Notes: generated by a model not told the origin, from the letters alone. A DNA stretch of 64,000 nucleotides from Microlunatus phosphovorus NM-1 (GCF_000270245.1 NC_015635.1:682001-746000), one strand, 5' to 3'; numbered from the stretch's first letter, positions 50,971 through 60,827 are shown. Numbers and translations: made by a program.

Positions 50971-52248
50971 CTAGTTGAGGGTCCAGACCTGATAGTCGGC
51001 GGAGGAGGTGATCTGCCACCGGCTGGTCGCGGTCGGATAGTGCCGGGTGGTGGTCGATGCCCCGTCGCCGAACGCTTCGATGATCGAGCCGTCGACCAGG
51101 ATCCGTCCAGGGCCGTTCGTGCGGACGACCTGGTCCCGGAAACCCGTGGTCGGGTCGGCCAGCACCAGTTCGACCGGCCCGGAGGCGACGATCTCGAAGG
51201 TATGGGCGGAGATCGTCCCGTCCTCGTCCGGCTCCAGGAGCTCGGTCCGCAGGCCGGAGAGCTCGGTGGCCGGCCGGCTCACCAGCACATCACCGTCGAG
51301 CATCAGTTCCCGCGGGAAAGTCAGAACGCCGGCCCAGCCGGCTTCCTGGATCTGGGCAGCGGACCGGTGCGGTCCTTCCCAGGCCCAGCCCCACAGCAAG
51401 ACCCGGTCCGGCTCGACCAGCGCCTGCGGGGCATAGAAGGTGTCGCCATCGTCCACGGTGCCGCCGGCGCGCGCCACGAAGCCGAGCTCGTCACCGTCCG
51501 AGCCGACCAGGTCGCCGACCAGATAGCGAACGCCGAAGAGCTGGTGGTAGGCATCGATCTGCCGCCACAGCGAGAGGATGATCACCCAGCTGTCACCGAG
51601 CTGGAAGATGTTCGGGCACTCCCAGATGTTCGCCGGCGCCACCGAGGCGGCGATCGGGTCGTCGATCGTCAGCAGCGGGCCGAGATAGGTCCAAGACTCC
51701 AGATCGTCGCAGGAATAGAGCAGCAGTTGCGGCGAGCCGTACGGGTGCCCGGCTCCCTGTACCGCGTACCGCTTCCCACCGTGGGTGAAGAGGAACGGGT
51801 CGCGGACCTCGGCGATCGACGGGTCGTCGGGGTTGCCGATCTTGCCGACCGGGTCCTGGAGCCAGCGGCGAAGCGTACGGTCGCTCCTGGCCAGGCCGAC
51901 CACCGCATTGTGCGGACCGTCGTGCACCGCCGTGTAGACCGCGGTGGGTACGCCGCCGTCATCGACGATGCAGCCCGACCAGCAGCCTTGCTCGTCGATG
52001 CTGCCCGGGGTCGGGGTGAGCGCGATCGGCTCCTCGGTCCAGTGGATCAGGTCCGGCGAGCTGGCATGGCCCCAGTGGATGTTGCTGTGGTCCGGGCCGG
52101 CCGGGTTGTGTTGGTAGAAGACGTGATAAACCCCATCGATCCGGCATGCCCCGTTCGGATCGTTCAGCCAGCCGGTCGGGGGTTGAACGTGCAACCGGGT
52201 CCGGGCGATGTCGTCCGACCCCAGGTCGCGTGCGTGCGGCAGGTTCAC
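50971..52248 (-). CDS. GH32 fructosidase, second gene
   Basis: A 425-residue glycoside hydrolase family 32 protein (levanase, inulinase, invertase or sucrose-6-phosphate hydrolase class). The nucleophile is Asp30 in GWLNDPNG, the RDP motif is EVRDPFLF and the acid/base Glu is in NIWECPNIF; a C-terminal beta-sandwich follows. No signal peptide, so it is intracellular and acts on imported fructosides. The only possible start is GTG 52248, since a stop lies ten codons upstream; this GTG has no close Shine-Dalgarno and overlaps the stop of a 20-codon frame (GTGA). About half of its residues match the upstream GH32. Confidence 0.9.
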   Translation of the reverse strand: MNLPHARDLGSDDIARTRLHVQPPTGWLNDPNGACRIDGVYHVFYQHNPAGPDHSNIHWGHASSPDLIHWTEEPIALTPTPGSIDEQGCWSGCIVDDGGVPTAVYTAVHDGPHNAVVGLARSDRTLRRWLQDPVGKIGNPDDPSIAEVRDPFLFTHGGKRYAVQGAGHPYGSPQLLLYSCDDLESWTYLGPLLTIDDPIAASVAPANIWECPNIFQLGDSWVIILSLWRQIDAYHQLFGVRYLVGDLVGSDGDELGFVARAGGTVDDGDTFYAPQALVEPDRVLLWGWAWEGPHRSAAQIQEAGWAGVLTFPRELMLDGDVLVSRPATELSGLRTELLEPDEDGTISAHTFEIVASGPVELVLADPTTGFRDQVVRTNGPGRILVDGSIIEAFGDGASTTTRHYPTATSRWQITSSADYQVWTLN

Positions 52249-52307
52249 TTGCTCACGCCTGCGGTCGGCTCCTCAGAGAGGAGACGCTGGCCGAGGATGA
52301 GGGGCAT
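52245..52307 (-). pseudogene. Fossil C-terminus of an ABC permease, now a 20-codon leader ORF
   Basis: The frame MPLILGQRLLSEEPTAGVSK ends with a stop overlapping the next GTG. It aligns with the end of the permease encoded at 53691-54527 (VFGQKPLREGLTAGVGK): GQ, L, E, TAGV and K match, and the last 24 bases agree at 19 positions. The MalG-type permease C-terminus is the only family with this ending. AGAGGAG with eight-base spacing precedes the ATG, so it can be translated and may couple translation of the GH32 gene. Confidence 0.55.
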
Positions 52308-52383
52308 GGTGGAGTTCTCCTCTGGTTCGTGGTGATGGTGGGGTCGCCGCGGCGATCGCCGGCAGGCACGCCTGAGGATACCG

Positions 52384-53664
52384 TCAATCGTGGATCCTAT
52401 TGGCGGGGCCCGGCAGTCCAAGTAGCCAGATTCGCAGCTCCGCGCCACCCTCGATCCGCCACTGCGATCGCGATCCGGGGTAAGCACGCAGCGTCTGCGG
52501 GGGTTCACCGTCGACGAATACCTCGACGATGCTGCCGTCGACCAGGATCCGGATATCGCTGGACTGCTCGCGCTGATGATCGAGGACCGTCTCGGTGATG
52601 GTGTCGTGTTCCAGGGCGAGCCGCACCGCGGCGGTGCTGCCTTCGACTTCGAACGCGCGGGCGGTCACGACTCCGTCCACCGGAGCCAGACGCTCCTGGC
52701 GTAGTGCGACGAGTTCTGCGGCTGGCTCGGAGAGCAGTACGCCGTCGACCAGCCTGAGTTCGCGTGGGAAGGTCAGGGCCCCGGTCCAGCCGGCCGCTGT
52801 GATCGCTTCAACCGGCCGGCCGAGATCCTTCGTCCAGCCCCACAGCAGCCGTCGCTCCCCGTCCTTGAGCACCTGCGGCGCATAGAAGCTCGGACCTATG
52901 TCCACCGGGCCTGCCGACGAGGGGCGGAAGCGCAGACCGTCACCGTCCGGCTCCAGTTCCCCGATCAGGGCGAACACCTCGCCATGCCCGTGCCCGTCCG
53001 GCTCGATACTGAGCGGAGATACCAGCAGCAACCAACTGCCGTCCAACTCGAACAGATTGGGGCACTCCCACACATTGCTGTCGCCATATGCCGCCGCGAT
53101 GGGATCGTCACCGGTAAGCAGTTCCCCGAGGAACGACCACTCTCGGAGGTCGTCGCAGCCGTAGAGATAGACCCGAGGCTTCTCGCCGGCCAGCCCGCCG
53201 CCTTGGACGGCGTACCGGTGCCCGCCGAAGGTGAACAGGTAGGGGTCACGGATGCCGATGCCACGCGGCTGGTCGGAGTCCGCGAGGACTGCGTCCTCCT
53301 GGACCCAGGAGACAGCGGCGCGGTCACTGGTGGCCAGTGCGACACCGGTGTAGTCGGTGTGCGTGATGGCGGTGTAGACCGCGGTGGGGGTGCCGTTCTC
53401 GTCCACCAGGCAGCCGGAGAAGCAGCCGCGCTCGTCCGGCCCGCCCGCCCGTGGCACCAGGGCGATCGGCTCCTGGTGCCAGCGGACGAGATCGGTCGAA
53501 CTGACGTGCCCCCAACAGATACCGGCGTGCACCGGGGCGTTCGGGTTGTACTGGAAGAACACGTGGTATCGACCGTCGATGACGGCCAACCCGTTCGGGT
53601 CGTTCACCCAGCCCTGGTCCGGACGCCCATGCAGGCCTGGGAACGACGGGTCGGTGTGACTCAC
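52384..53664 (-). CDS. GH32 fructosidase, first gene
   Basis: A 426-residue GH32 enzyme. Catalytic residues: Asp22 in GWVNDPNG, RDP in GIRDPYLF and Glu in NVWECPNLF. A C-terminal beta-sandwich (residues 310-426) completes the fold. No signal peptide is seen, so substrates are taken up first. It starts at a GTG (53664), 26 bases after permease 2, and is followed by a second GH32 gene. The two probably differ in chain length or linkage preference (sucrose, kestose, short inulin or levan). Confidence 0.9.
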   Translation of the reverse strand: MSHTDPSFPGLHGRPDQGWVNDPNGLAVIDGRYHVFFQYNPNAPVHAGICWGHVSSTDLVRWHQEPIALVPRAGGPDERGCFSGCLVDENGTPTAVYTAITHTDYTGVALATSDRAAVSWVQEDAVLADSDQPRGIGIRDPYLFTFGGHRYAVQGGGLAGEKPRVYLYGCDDLREWSFLGELLTGDDPIAAAYGDSNVWECPNLFELDGSWLLLVSPLSIEPDGHGHGEVFALIGELEPDGDGLRFRPSSAGPVDIGPSFYAPQVLKDGERRLLWGWTKDLGRPVEAITAAGWTGALTFPRELRLVDGVLLSEPAAELVALRQERLAPVDGVVTARAFEVEGSTAAVRLALEHDTITETVLDHQREQSSDIRILVDGSIVEVFVDGEPPQTLRAYPGSRSQWRIEGGAELRIWLLGLPGPANRIHD

Positions 53665-53690
53665 TGGCGGTGACTCACTGTGCCCGTGAC

Positions 53691-54527
53691 TTACTTGCCG
53701 ACGCCGGCGGTCAGACCCTCCCGCAGCGGCTTCTGCCCGAAGACGAACACGATCAGCGCCGGGATCATCGAGAGCACCACGCCGGCGAGGACCGTCGAGA
53801 TGCTGCCGGTGCCCAGGTTGCCCTGCAGCGTCACCAGGCCGAGGGGCAGGGTGAAGTTCTGTTCGCTGATGGTCATGATCAATGGTCGGAAGAACTCGTT
53901 CCAGTGGTAGTTGAACGCGAGGATTCCGACGATCGCCAGACCTGGTGTGGCCAGCGGCAGATAGACACTGAAGAACGTACGCCAGGGGCCTGCGCCGTCG
54001 ATCTGCGCAGCCTCGGCGAGCTCGGCCGGCAGCCCCATGAAGTACTGCCGCATCAAGAACGTCCCAAAGGCGGTTGGCAGCGCGGGCAGGATCAGCGCCA
54101 GCAGGGTGTCGGCCAGGCCCATGCCGCGGATCAGCATGAACACGGGGACGATCGTCACCTGCATCGGCACCATCATGGTGGCGAGGATGGCTCCGAACAG
54201 CAGGTTCTTGGCCCGGAACTCGAACCGGGCGAAGACATAGCCGGCCATGGCCGCGCTGAGCATCTGCCCGATCGCGACGATGACCGTCACCAGGGCGCTG
54301 TTGTAGAAGTACAGCCAGAACGGGATCTTGTCGAACACATCCGCGAAGGCGGAGAAACCGACGTGGCGGATGTTCGTCTCCGGGTCGGTCGGGGACAGGG
54401 CCGTGATGACGGTCCAGACCACCGGTCCGAGGGTGAGGAAGGCGCCGAGGACGAGCACGGCGTACTTGGCAACTTTGCCGAGCCCTTGTAGCGGTGAGGG
54501 CTTGGCGACTGCGTCGATGGTTGACAT
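53691..54527 (-). CDS. Carbohydrate ABC transporter permease, MalG type
   Basis: A 278-residue inner-membrane permease with six helices and the EAA loop EAAQIDGAGPWRTFFSVYLPLATP, which contacts the ATPase. The C-terminus GLTAGVGK is typical of the MalG group. It starts at ATG 54527, eight bases after permease 1. The operon has no ATP-binding subunit, as is usual for family CUT1 systems that share one MsmK-type ATPase encoded elsewhere. Confidence 0.92.
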   Translation of the reverse strand: MSTIDAVAKPSPLQGLGKVAKYAVLVLGAFLTLGPVVWTVITALSPTDPETNIRHVGFSAFADVFDKIPFWLYFYNSALVTVIVAIGQMLSAAMAGYVFARFEFRAKNLLFGAILATMMVPMQVTIVPVFMLIRGMGLADTLLALILPALPTAFGTFLMRQYFMGLPAELAEAAQIDGAGPWRTFFSVYLPLATPGLAIVGILAFNYHWNEFFRPLIMTISEQNFTLPLGLVTLQGNLGTGSISTVLAGVVLSMIPALIVFVFGQKPLREGLTAGVGK

Positions 54528-54535
54528 CTATGACC

Positions 54536-55465
54536 TCACTCGTAGAAGACGAAGCGCTTGCTGAGCTGGAACTGGATGGCGGTGACGAGCATGATCAGCA
54601 GCGTGAGCACGATGCCGATCGCCGAGGCGAGGCCGAACTCGAGCTGCTGGAAGGCCGACTCGTAGATCACCATCACCGCGGTCCGGGTCGAGTCGCCGGG
54701 GCCGCCGCGCGTGAGGACGTAGGGCTGGTCGAAGATCTGCAGGGCGCTGATGATGGCCATCACCGAGGCGACCAGCATCGTCGGGCTGACCAGCGGCAGC
54801 GTGATGTGGCGGAACTGCTTCAAGCCGGTGACGCCGTCGATGGCGGAGGCCTCGTAGACCGCCCGCGGGATGCCCGAGACGCCGCCGATGAACAGCAGGA
54901 AGGTGAAGCCGAAGTTCTGCCACACATAGACCAGCAGCACGACGACCTTGGCGCCGAAGCCGGTGGTCAGCCAGCCGACGCTCCCGATCCCGAGCAGGTT
55001 GAGGAACTGGTTGACCAGGCCGAACTCCTGGTTGAACAGGTAGGACATGATCAACGACACCGACGCGGCGGACAGGATCAGCGGGAAGAACAGCGTCGAC
55101 CGGAAGAACGTACGCACCCGCTCCGGCATCCTCGACTGCACCAGGATCGCGAGTCCCAGCGCGATCGCGAGCTGGATGATCACCGCCGCGATCACGAAGG
55201 TAATCGTGTTGAAGAACGACACCCGGACGGTCGGGTTGGCCGCGAGCTCGGCGAAGTTCTGGAGGCCGACGAACTCAGGTGCGGTGATGATGTCCCACCG
55301 GAAGAACGCCAGCACGATCGAGCCGATGATCGGGACGAAGGAGAACAGTCCGAGCCCGATCAGCGTCGGGGCCAGGAAGACCCAGACGAGGAGTTGGTTC
55401 TGTTTGCGGCTTCGCCGGGCATCAACCTGCGGGGTGGCGGTGGGAAGGGCGGTCTTGGTGGACAT
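54536..55465 (-). CDS. Carbohydrate ABC transporter permease, MalF type
   Basis: A 309-residue permease with six helices (LLVWVFLAPTLIGLGLFSFV first) and the EAA loop EASAIDGVTGLKQFRHITLPLVSP. The start overlaps the stop of the binding-protein gene (TGATG); of two tandem ATG codons the second, at 55465, has the better spacing from AGGAGG. Together with the MalG-type subunit it would form the channel for a fructo-oligosaccharide or sucrose importer. Confidence 0.92.
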   Translation of the reverse strand: MSTKTALPTATPQVDARRSRKQNQLLVWVFLAPTLIGLGLFSFVPIIGSIVLAFFRWDIITAPEFVGLQNFAELAANPTVRVSFFNTITFVIAAVIIQLAIALGLAILVQSRMPERVRTFFRSTLFFPLILSAASVSLIMSYLFNQEFGLVNQFLNLLGIGSVGWLTTGFGAKVVVLLVYVWQNFGFTFLLFIGGVSGIPRAVYEASAIDGVTGLKQFRHITLPLVSPTMLVASVMAIISALQIFDQPYVLTRGGPGDSTRTAVMVIYESAFQQLEFGLASAIGIVLTLLIMLVTAIQFQLSKRFVFYE

Positions 55466-56846
55466 CATTGCCTCCTCAGTGCGAGCTCGAGGTCGCGTTG
55501 CATCGTCTCGAGTGCCGGCCGGACACCGTCTGGACCGTTGGTGATTGCCGGGACGACGTTTTTGATCAGCGCCGACTCGACAGCGGCCTGCTGTGGCGGG
55601 GCCGGGAAGGGCCCGGTGTCGGGGAACTTCTCCAGCGTGTCGTAGAAGACCTGCCAGTGCTTCGGGCCGAGGTCGCCGCCGTACACCTTGTCGTTGAGCG
55701 ACCTTCTGGGGATGGACGAGTCCGGCTTGCTGTGGGCGATCGACATGCCCTCGACGGAGACGCAGTACTTCAGCCACTGCCACGCGTCTTCCTTGCGCTG
55801 CGAGGTCTCCATGATCGCGTAGCCGCCGGCGCCGAACTGGTGCCGCTGCCCACGCATCTTCGGGAAGTACGTCACGTCGTACTCGTCGTTGGCGACGCCG
55901 GCCTCGCTCAGACCCTGCACCCAGAAGCCGCCGGCCGGGGTCATGCCCACCGCACCAGTGGAGAACAGGGCGACCAGCTCGTTGCCGCCACCCTGGGCCG
56001 GGTTCGCGGCAAGTCCCTCGCTCACCATCTTCTGGAGGACCTGGAAGCTCTCGATCGTCCGATCGTTGAGTGCGTCGGCGTTCTCCCGCAGGAAGCCGCC
56101 ACCGCGGGGCGTCTCTTTCGGATAGAACCGCTGCCACAACCAGTCGCCACCGGGAGCCTTCTCCTCGGTCAGGAAGCTGGTCTGGTTGATGTACAGCCAG
56201 GCACGACGCCACCCCAGAGCCGGTTGTTCCAGAAGTAGGACAAGAACTTGTCCTTGGCGCTGTCCTTCATCCGACGAGCGACGTCGAAGAAGTCCTCGAG
56301 TGTCCAGTTGTCGTCCGGGCGCTCGATGCCGGCACGCTCCATCGCCGAGGCGTTGTAGAACACGTTCGCGGCGTTGAAGTTGTCGGGCAGCTGATAGAGA
56401 TTGCCCTTGTAGAGGAACGACTCGATCAGTGAGGGATGGACGTCGTCGAAATACTCCTGCATGTCGGCGGCGTCGCGCTGGACGAACTCGTCGATCGGAT
56501 AGGCCATCCGGGAGGCGAACAGCTGGGTGCCCTCGGTTGCCGTGGTCACGATGTCCGGCGGGTTGCCGGCGGCGACCATGGTGAGGATCTTGGCGAAGTA
56601 GGAGGCCCAGTCCTGGCCCTGGATCGCGACGATCCGCACCGGGATGTCGGGATGCTGCTTCTGGAAGCCATCGACGAGGCCTTGGCGTTGCGCGGCGTCT
56701 TGCGCCGTGCCGAGCACGGTGATGGTCAGCGCATCCTGCCCACGGCCGGGGATGTCGGCCCCGGTCAGCCGTGGCCAAGAGATCGCGGTGCCGACGATGC
56801 CGAGGCCGACGGCCCCGATCATCGCTCTTCGGCTGAGATCAACCAC
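55465..56846 (-). pseudogene. Sugar-binding protein of the fructan importer, single-base frameshift
   Basis: Two overlapping frames together encode one family 1 solute-binding protein of about 460 residues. The first (from ATG 56846) has a Tat-like VDLSRRAMIGAVGLGIVG signal and runs to RLWGGVVP, then ends in unrelated GCTSTRPAS. The second continues with AWLYINQTSFLTEEKAPGG to LELALRRQ. The frame is restored if one G is added at about 56202 (GTGCC to GTGGCC, giving VVAWLYINQ). Either the importer lacks its receptor or the base is a sequencing error. Everything downstream of the shift looks conserved, which favours a recent event or an error. Confidence 0.8.
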
Positions 56847-56882
56847 TTTGTTGCTCCTTCTCTGACAGTTGACCGGTCAGAG

Positions 56883-56943
56883 ACCTAACGCGTGTTAGGT
56901 TTGAGGATTCCATAATGATTCATGTAACTAACGCGTGTCAAAG
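56883..56943 (-). promoter_or_regulatory. Promoter and two LacI-type operators of the fructan operon
   Basis: On the minus strand TTGACA (56936-56941), 18 bases, CATTAT (56912-56917). One operator is the perfect repeat ACCTAAC-GCGT-GTTAGGT (56883-56900), downstream of the -10. The second, AACTAACGCGTGTCAA (56926-56941), overlaps the -35. Both read CTAACGCGTGT on the plus strand, 43 bases apart. This layout suits repression by the LacI protein encoded at 49785. Confidence 0.7.
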
Positions 56944-57044
56944 CTCAGGTTGACGGGTCAGGAAAGCGGTGATGAGTTTGTGATTTGCTGGATCGTTTTG
57001 GTGGCTTTCGCGGGCTTCGTGGCGCCGCCGCCCATCTCGACTCC

Positions 57045-57212
57045 GCACCATTTGCTGCGACTGCGCACCATGTGCGCCTGGTGTGCAGTCGCCCGAAATG
57101 GTGCGAAGTTGTCGTTCGGGGTGGCCAGGGTCATCGTGGGGAGTGTCGGAGTGGCCCGACCAAAGTGGTGCGGAGTGGGGTCGTCAAAGTGGGGCGTAGG
57201 TAGGCTGCGCAG
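57045..57212 (+). promoter_or_regulatory. purD upstream region: long hairpin, iterated GGTGCG motif, leaderless -10 box
   Basis: The 26-base arms 57045-57070 and 57079-57104 pair at 22 positions with an eight-base loop. The motif AAATGGTGCGRAGT in the right arm recurs as AAAGTGGTGCGGAGT at about 57162-57176 and more weakly near 57186-57198. TAGGCT (57201-57206) lies six bases before the purD GTG, as in a leaderless transcript. Repeated sites suggest binding of a purine-responsive or other regulator, which is not identified. Confidence 0.5.
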
Positions 57213-58541
57213 GTGACCGCGCCACCCCGCCATCAGCAACGCCGAGCCAATCAGCAGCTCAGAGTTCTCGTGATCGGCTCCGGCGGCAGAGAGCACGCGC
57301 TTGCGTGGGCGCTGTCCCGCGATCCCGGGGTCGTCGAGGTGCATTCCGCTCCCGGCAATCCCGGCACCGCGCAGGTGGGTCGCAACCACCCTGTGGCGGC
57401 CACCGACCCCGAGGCGGTCGCCACGCTGGCCGCCGACCTCGGTGTCGATCTGGTGGTGGTCGGTCCGGAGGCACCGCTGGTTGCCGGTGCCGCCGACGCC
57501 GTACGCGGGATCGGGATCGCCTGCTTCGGCCCGTCCAAGCAAGCGGCACGGCTGGAGGGCAGCAAGGCATTCGCCAAGGAGGTGATGGCCGCTGCCGGCG
57601 TGCCCACTGCCGCGGCGCGGGTCTGCGAGACCCCGGCCGAGGTAGCGGCGGCGTTGGACGAGCTCGGACCGCCGTACGTCGTCAAGGATGACGGACTCGC
57701 CTCCGGCAAGGGTGTGGTGGTGACCGATGATCGGGCCGCCGCCGAGGCCCATGCCGCGTCGTGCGGCAGGGTCGTCATCGAGGAATATCTCGACGGACCC
57801 GAGGTCAGCCTGTTCGCGATCACCGACGGCAGCGCGGTGGTCCCCTTGCAGCCGGCACAGGACTTCAAGCGAGCGTACGACGGCGACGCCGGGCCGAACA
57901 CCGGCGGGATGGGCGCTTACACCCCGCTGCCTTGGGCGCCGGCTGAGCTGGTTGACGAGGTGCAGCGCACCGTCCTGCAGCCCACTGTCGACGAGCTGGC
58001 TCGTCGCGGCACCCCGTTCACCGGTCTGCTCTATGCCGGTCTGGCCCTGACCAGCAAGGGGATCAGGGTGGTCGAGTTCAACGTCCGCTTCGGAGATCCC
58101 GAGACGCAACCGCTGCTGGCCAGGCTGAAGACGCCGCTCGGCGGTCTGCTGTATGCCGCGGCCACCGGAACGCTGGCGGAGCAGCCGCCGCTGCAATGGT
58201 CGGACGGAGCTGCAGTCGCGGTCGTGCTGGCGGCCGAGAACTACCCCGCCAGCCCGGTCACCGGCGGGGTGATTGACGGCCTCGACGTGGCTGGCGCCGA
58301 CGGCACCATGATCGTCCATGCCGGCACCGCGCTGGACGCCCACGGCCGGGTGGTCAGCGCCGGTGGCCGAGTGCTCGCCGTCGTCGGCACCGGTGCGGAG
58401 CTGGCTACCGCGCGGCATGCCGCGTACGCGACGATCGCCAACCTGGACCTCGCCGGCTCCTTCTATCGCAGCGATATCGCCCAGCAGGCAGCCGATGATG
58501 CAGCGCAGGAGAAGACAGCCCAGGAGGAGACAGTACGGTGA
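57213..58541 (+). CDS. purD: Phosphoribosylamine-glycine ligase
   Basis: A 442-residue ATP-grasp enzyme that joins phosphoribosylamine and glycine, the second step of purine synthesis. Seen are [17 protein letters not shown] at the N-terminus, [46 protein letters not shown] and [26 protein letters not shown], with [12 protein letters not shown] in the active site. The N-terminus is about ten residues longer than usual, but the GTG at 57213 follows a TAGGCT box. It overlaps purB by four bases. Confidence 0.96.
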   Translation: MTAPPRHQQRRANQQLRVLVIGSGGREHALAWALSRDPGVVEVHSAPGNPGTAQVGRNHPVAATDPEAVATLAADLGVDLVVVGPEAPLVAGAADAVRGIGIACFGPSKQAARLEGSKAFAKEVMAAAGVPTAAARVCETPAEVAAALDELGPPYVVKDDGLASGKGVVVTDDRAAAEAHAASCGRVVIEEYLDGPEVSLFAITDGSAVVPLQPAQDFKRAYDGDAGPNTGGMGAYTPLPWAPAELVDEVQRTVLQPTVDELARRGTPFTGLLYAGLALTSKGIRVVEFNVRFGDPETQPLLARLKTPLGGLLYAAATGTLAEQPPLQWSDGAAVAVVLAAENYPASPVTGGVIDGLDVAGADGTMIVHAGTALDAHGRVVSAGGRVLAVVGTGAELATARHAAYATIANLDLAGSFYRSDIAQQAADDAAQEKTAQEETVR

Positions 58542-59971
58542 GCGTGCCGAACGTCTTGGCCAACCGTTATGCCTCGCAGCAGCTGCGTACGGTGTGGAGC
58601 CCGGAGAACAAGATCGTCGCCGAGCGGCTGCTGTGGATCGCGGTGCTGTCTGCGCAGCGTGATCTCGGCGTCGACTTCGGTGGCGACGATCCGGATGCGG
58701 TGATTAGCGCCTATACCGCGCAGGTGGAGAAGGTCGATCTGGCCAGTATCGCCGCTCGGGAGAAGATCACCAGGCACGATGTGAAGGCCCGGATCGAGGA
58801 GTTCAACGCACTCGCCGGCTACGAGCACGTGCACAAGGGGATGACCAGCCGTGACCTGACCGAGAACGTCGAGCAGCTGCAGATCCACTCCTCGCTCAAG
58901 ATCATCCGCGACCGGCTGGTGGCCTCGCTCGTCCAGCTGGCCAGGCTCGGCGCGACCTATGCCGACCAACCGATCGCCGGCCGCTCGCACAATGTGGCCG
59001 CTCAGATCACCACACTGGGCAAGCGCTTCGCGACCGCTGCGGACGAGCAGCTGATCGCCTACCGGCGAGTCTGCGAGCTGATCGACCGCTATCCGCTGCG
59101 GGGGATCAAGGGTCCGGTCGGCACCGGTCAGGACATGCTCGACCTGCTCGGTGGGGATGCGGCCAAGCTGGCCGATCTGGAGCGGCTGGTCGCGGCCCAT
59201 CTCGGCGTGCCGACGATCCTGACCAGCACCGGTCAGGTCTATCCCCGGTCACTGGACTTCGACGTGGTGACCGCGCTGGCTCAAGCCGCAGCGGCGCCCT
59301 CCAACGTGGCCACGAGCATCCGGTTGATGGCCGGGCACGAGCTGGTCACCGAAGGGTTCAGGCCGGGCCAGGTCGGCTCCAGCGCTATGCCGCACAAGAT
59401 GAACACCCGGTCCTGTGAGCGAGTGAACGGGTTGGCGGTCATCGTCCGCGGCTATGTGTCGATGGTCGGCGAGCTGGCCGGCGACCAGTGGAACGAGGGC
59501 GACGTGTCCTGTTCGGTGGTACGCCGGGTGGCCCTGCCGGACGCCTTCTATGCCTTGGATGGGCTGTTCGAGACCTTCCTGACGGTGTTGGGTGACTTCG
59601 GCGCCTTCCCGGCCGTGATCGAGGCCGAGCTGCAGCGCTATCTGCCGTTCCTCACTACCACCAAGGTGTTGATGGCCGCCGTCCGGCACGGGGTGGGGCG
59701 AGAGACCGCCCACGAGGCGATCAAGGAGCATGCGGTCGCGGTGGCCTTGGAGATGCGAGAGAAGGGTCTGGCCCGCAACGATCTGTTGGACCGGTTGGCC
59801 GCCGACCCTCGCCTCGGACTGACCCAGGCCGACCTCGAGACGCTGGTTGCCGAGCCGCTGGCGATGGCCGGCACTGCTCAGGCACAGGTAGCCGCGATCG
59901 TCGTCGAGGTGGAGAAGATCGCCGCCGAACATCCGGCGGCGGCTGCCTATCGCCCCGGCGACGTCTTGTGA
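58538..59971 (+). CDS. purB: Adenylosuccinate lyase
   Basis: A 477-residue member of the fumarase/aspartase superfamily that cleaves SAICAR and adenylosuccinate in purine synthesis. The signature [14 protein letters not shown], the [17 protein letters not shown] catalytic region and [17 protein letters not shown] are present. GTG at 58538 overlaps the purD stop (GTGA), indicating a purD-purB operon. The product acts after PurA, which is encoded at 48481. Confidence 0.95.
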   Translation: MSVPNVLANRYASQQLRTVWSPENKIVAERLLWIAVLSAQRDLGVDFGGDDPDAVISAYTAQVEKVDLASIAAREKITRHDVKARIEEFNALAGYEHVHKGMTSRDLTENVEQLQIHSSLKIIRDRLVASLVQLARLGATYADQPIAGRSHNVAAQITTLGKRFATAADEQLIAYRRVCELIDRYPLRGIKGPVGTGQDMLDLLGGDAAKLADLERLVAAHLGVPTILTSTGQVYPRSLDFDVVTALAQAAAAPSNVATSIRLMAGHELVTEGFRPGQVGSSAMPHKMNTRSCERVNGLAVIVRGYVSMVGELAGDQWNEGDVSCSVVRRVALPDAFYALDGLFETFLTVLGDFGAFPAVIEAELQRYLPFLTTTKVLMAAVRHGVGRETAHEAIKEHAVAVALEMREKGLARNDLLDRLAADPRLGLTQADLETLVAEPLAMAGTAQAQVAAIVVEVEKIAAEHPAAAAYRPGDVL

Positions 59972-60795
59972 CAGACCGACCGGCCCCTCGGTCGCCTGGT
60001 CGGTTCGCCGATCGGGTAGTGGTGGTCACCGGTGCCGCCCACGGCATCGGCCGGGCGGTGGCCGAACGGCTGGGCGCCGAGGGCGCGCGGCTGGTGCTCG
60101 GCGATCTCGACCAGGCCACGGCCGCTGAGGTGGCTGCAGGGCTCGCGCCGGGTCGGGCGATCGCCGTCGAATGCGACCTGCACTCCACGAACTCGGTCAA
60201 CGAGCTTCTCGACCGGGCCGTGACGGCGTACGGGCAGGTCGATGTGCTGGTCAACGTCGCCGGCGGCACCATCCCGATGCCTGCTTTCGACGAGATCAGT
60301 GACGACGACTGGCAGCGGGTGTTGGATCTCAATCTGACCGGCACCATGCGCTGCATCCGGGCTGCGCTGCCGCAGCTACGCAAACGTCCGACGGGTGCGT
60401 CGATCGTCTCCATCAGCTCAGTCAACGGGCTGGCTGCCTTCGGAGACGAGCCGTACTCCTCGTCCAAGGCCGCCCTGACGATGCTGACCCGCAACCTGGC
60501 CGTCGAGCTGGGTCCGGCCGGCATTCGGGTGAACGCCGTCGCCCCGGGTACGATCCGGACCCGGGTCTGGGACGGTCAGCCGGGTGGCGCCGATCGGTTG
60601 CGGCCGCTCTATCCCTTGGGCCGGGTCGGCGAACCTGCCGATATCGCCGCGGCGGTGGCCTTCCTGGCCTCCGACGACGCCGCCTGGATCACGGGGGTGA
60701 CGTTGCCGGTCGACGGCGGTGCACTCGCCGGACCAGCCCAGTTGATGCCGCTTCTCGGCGGTCCGCTCTCCTCGGCCACCGGACTCACCGACTGA
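59968..60795 (+). CDS. Short-chain dehydrogenase/reductase
   Basis: A 275-residue classical SDR. The cofactor motif is VVVTGAAHGIGRAVAERLG, with an acidic residue in LVLGDLD that favours NAD(H); then NVAGG, the catalytic Ser in SISSVNG and YSSSK. The C-terminal WITGVTLPVDGGAL is typical. The start overlaps the purB stop (GTGA), so it is cotranscribed with purD-purB though no purine role is known. The substrate is not predictable. Confidence 0.9.
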   Translation: MTDRPAPRSPGRFADRVVVVTGAAHGIGRAVAERLGAEGARLVLGDLDQATAAEVAAGLAPGRAIAVECDLHSTNSVNELLDRAVTAYGQVDVLVNVAGGTIPMPAFDEISDDDWQRVLDLNLTGTMRCIRAALPQLRKRPTGASIVSISSVNGLAAFGDEPYSSSKAALTMLTRNLAVELGPAGIRVNAVAPGTIRTRVWDGQPGGADRLRPLYPLGRVGEPADIAAAVAFLASDDAAWITGVTLPVDGGALAGPAQLMPLLGGPLSSATGLTD

Positions 60796-60827
60796 TCGAC
60801 TCGGGTGTGCCAATTGCCCGGTCGTTC

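Noticed and set aside
56885-56941. Riboswitch before the fructan operon
   Set aside because: The conserved features are short DNA-type inverted repeats around a promoter, typical of LacI operators, with no extended RNA fold.
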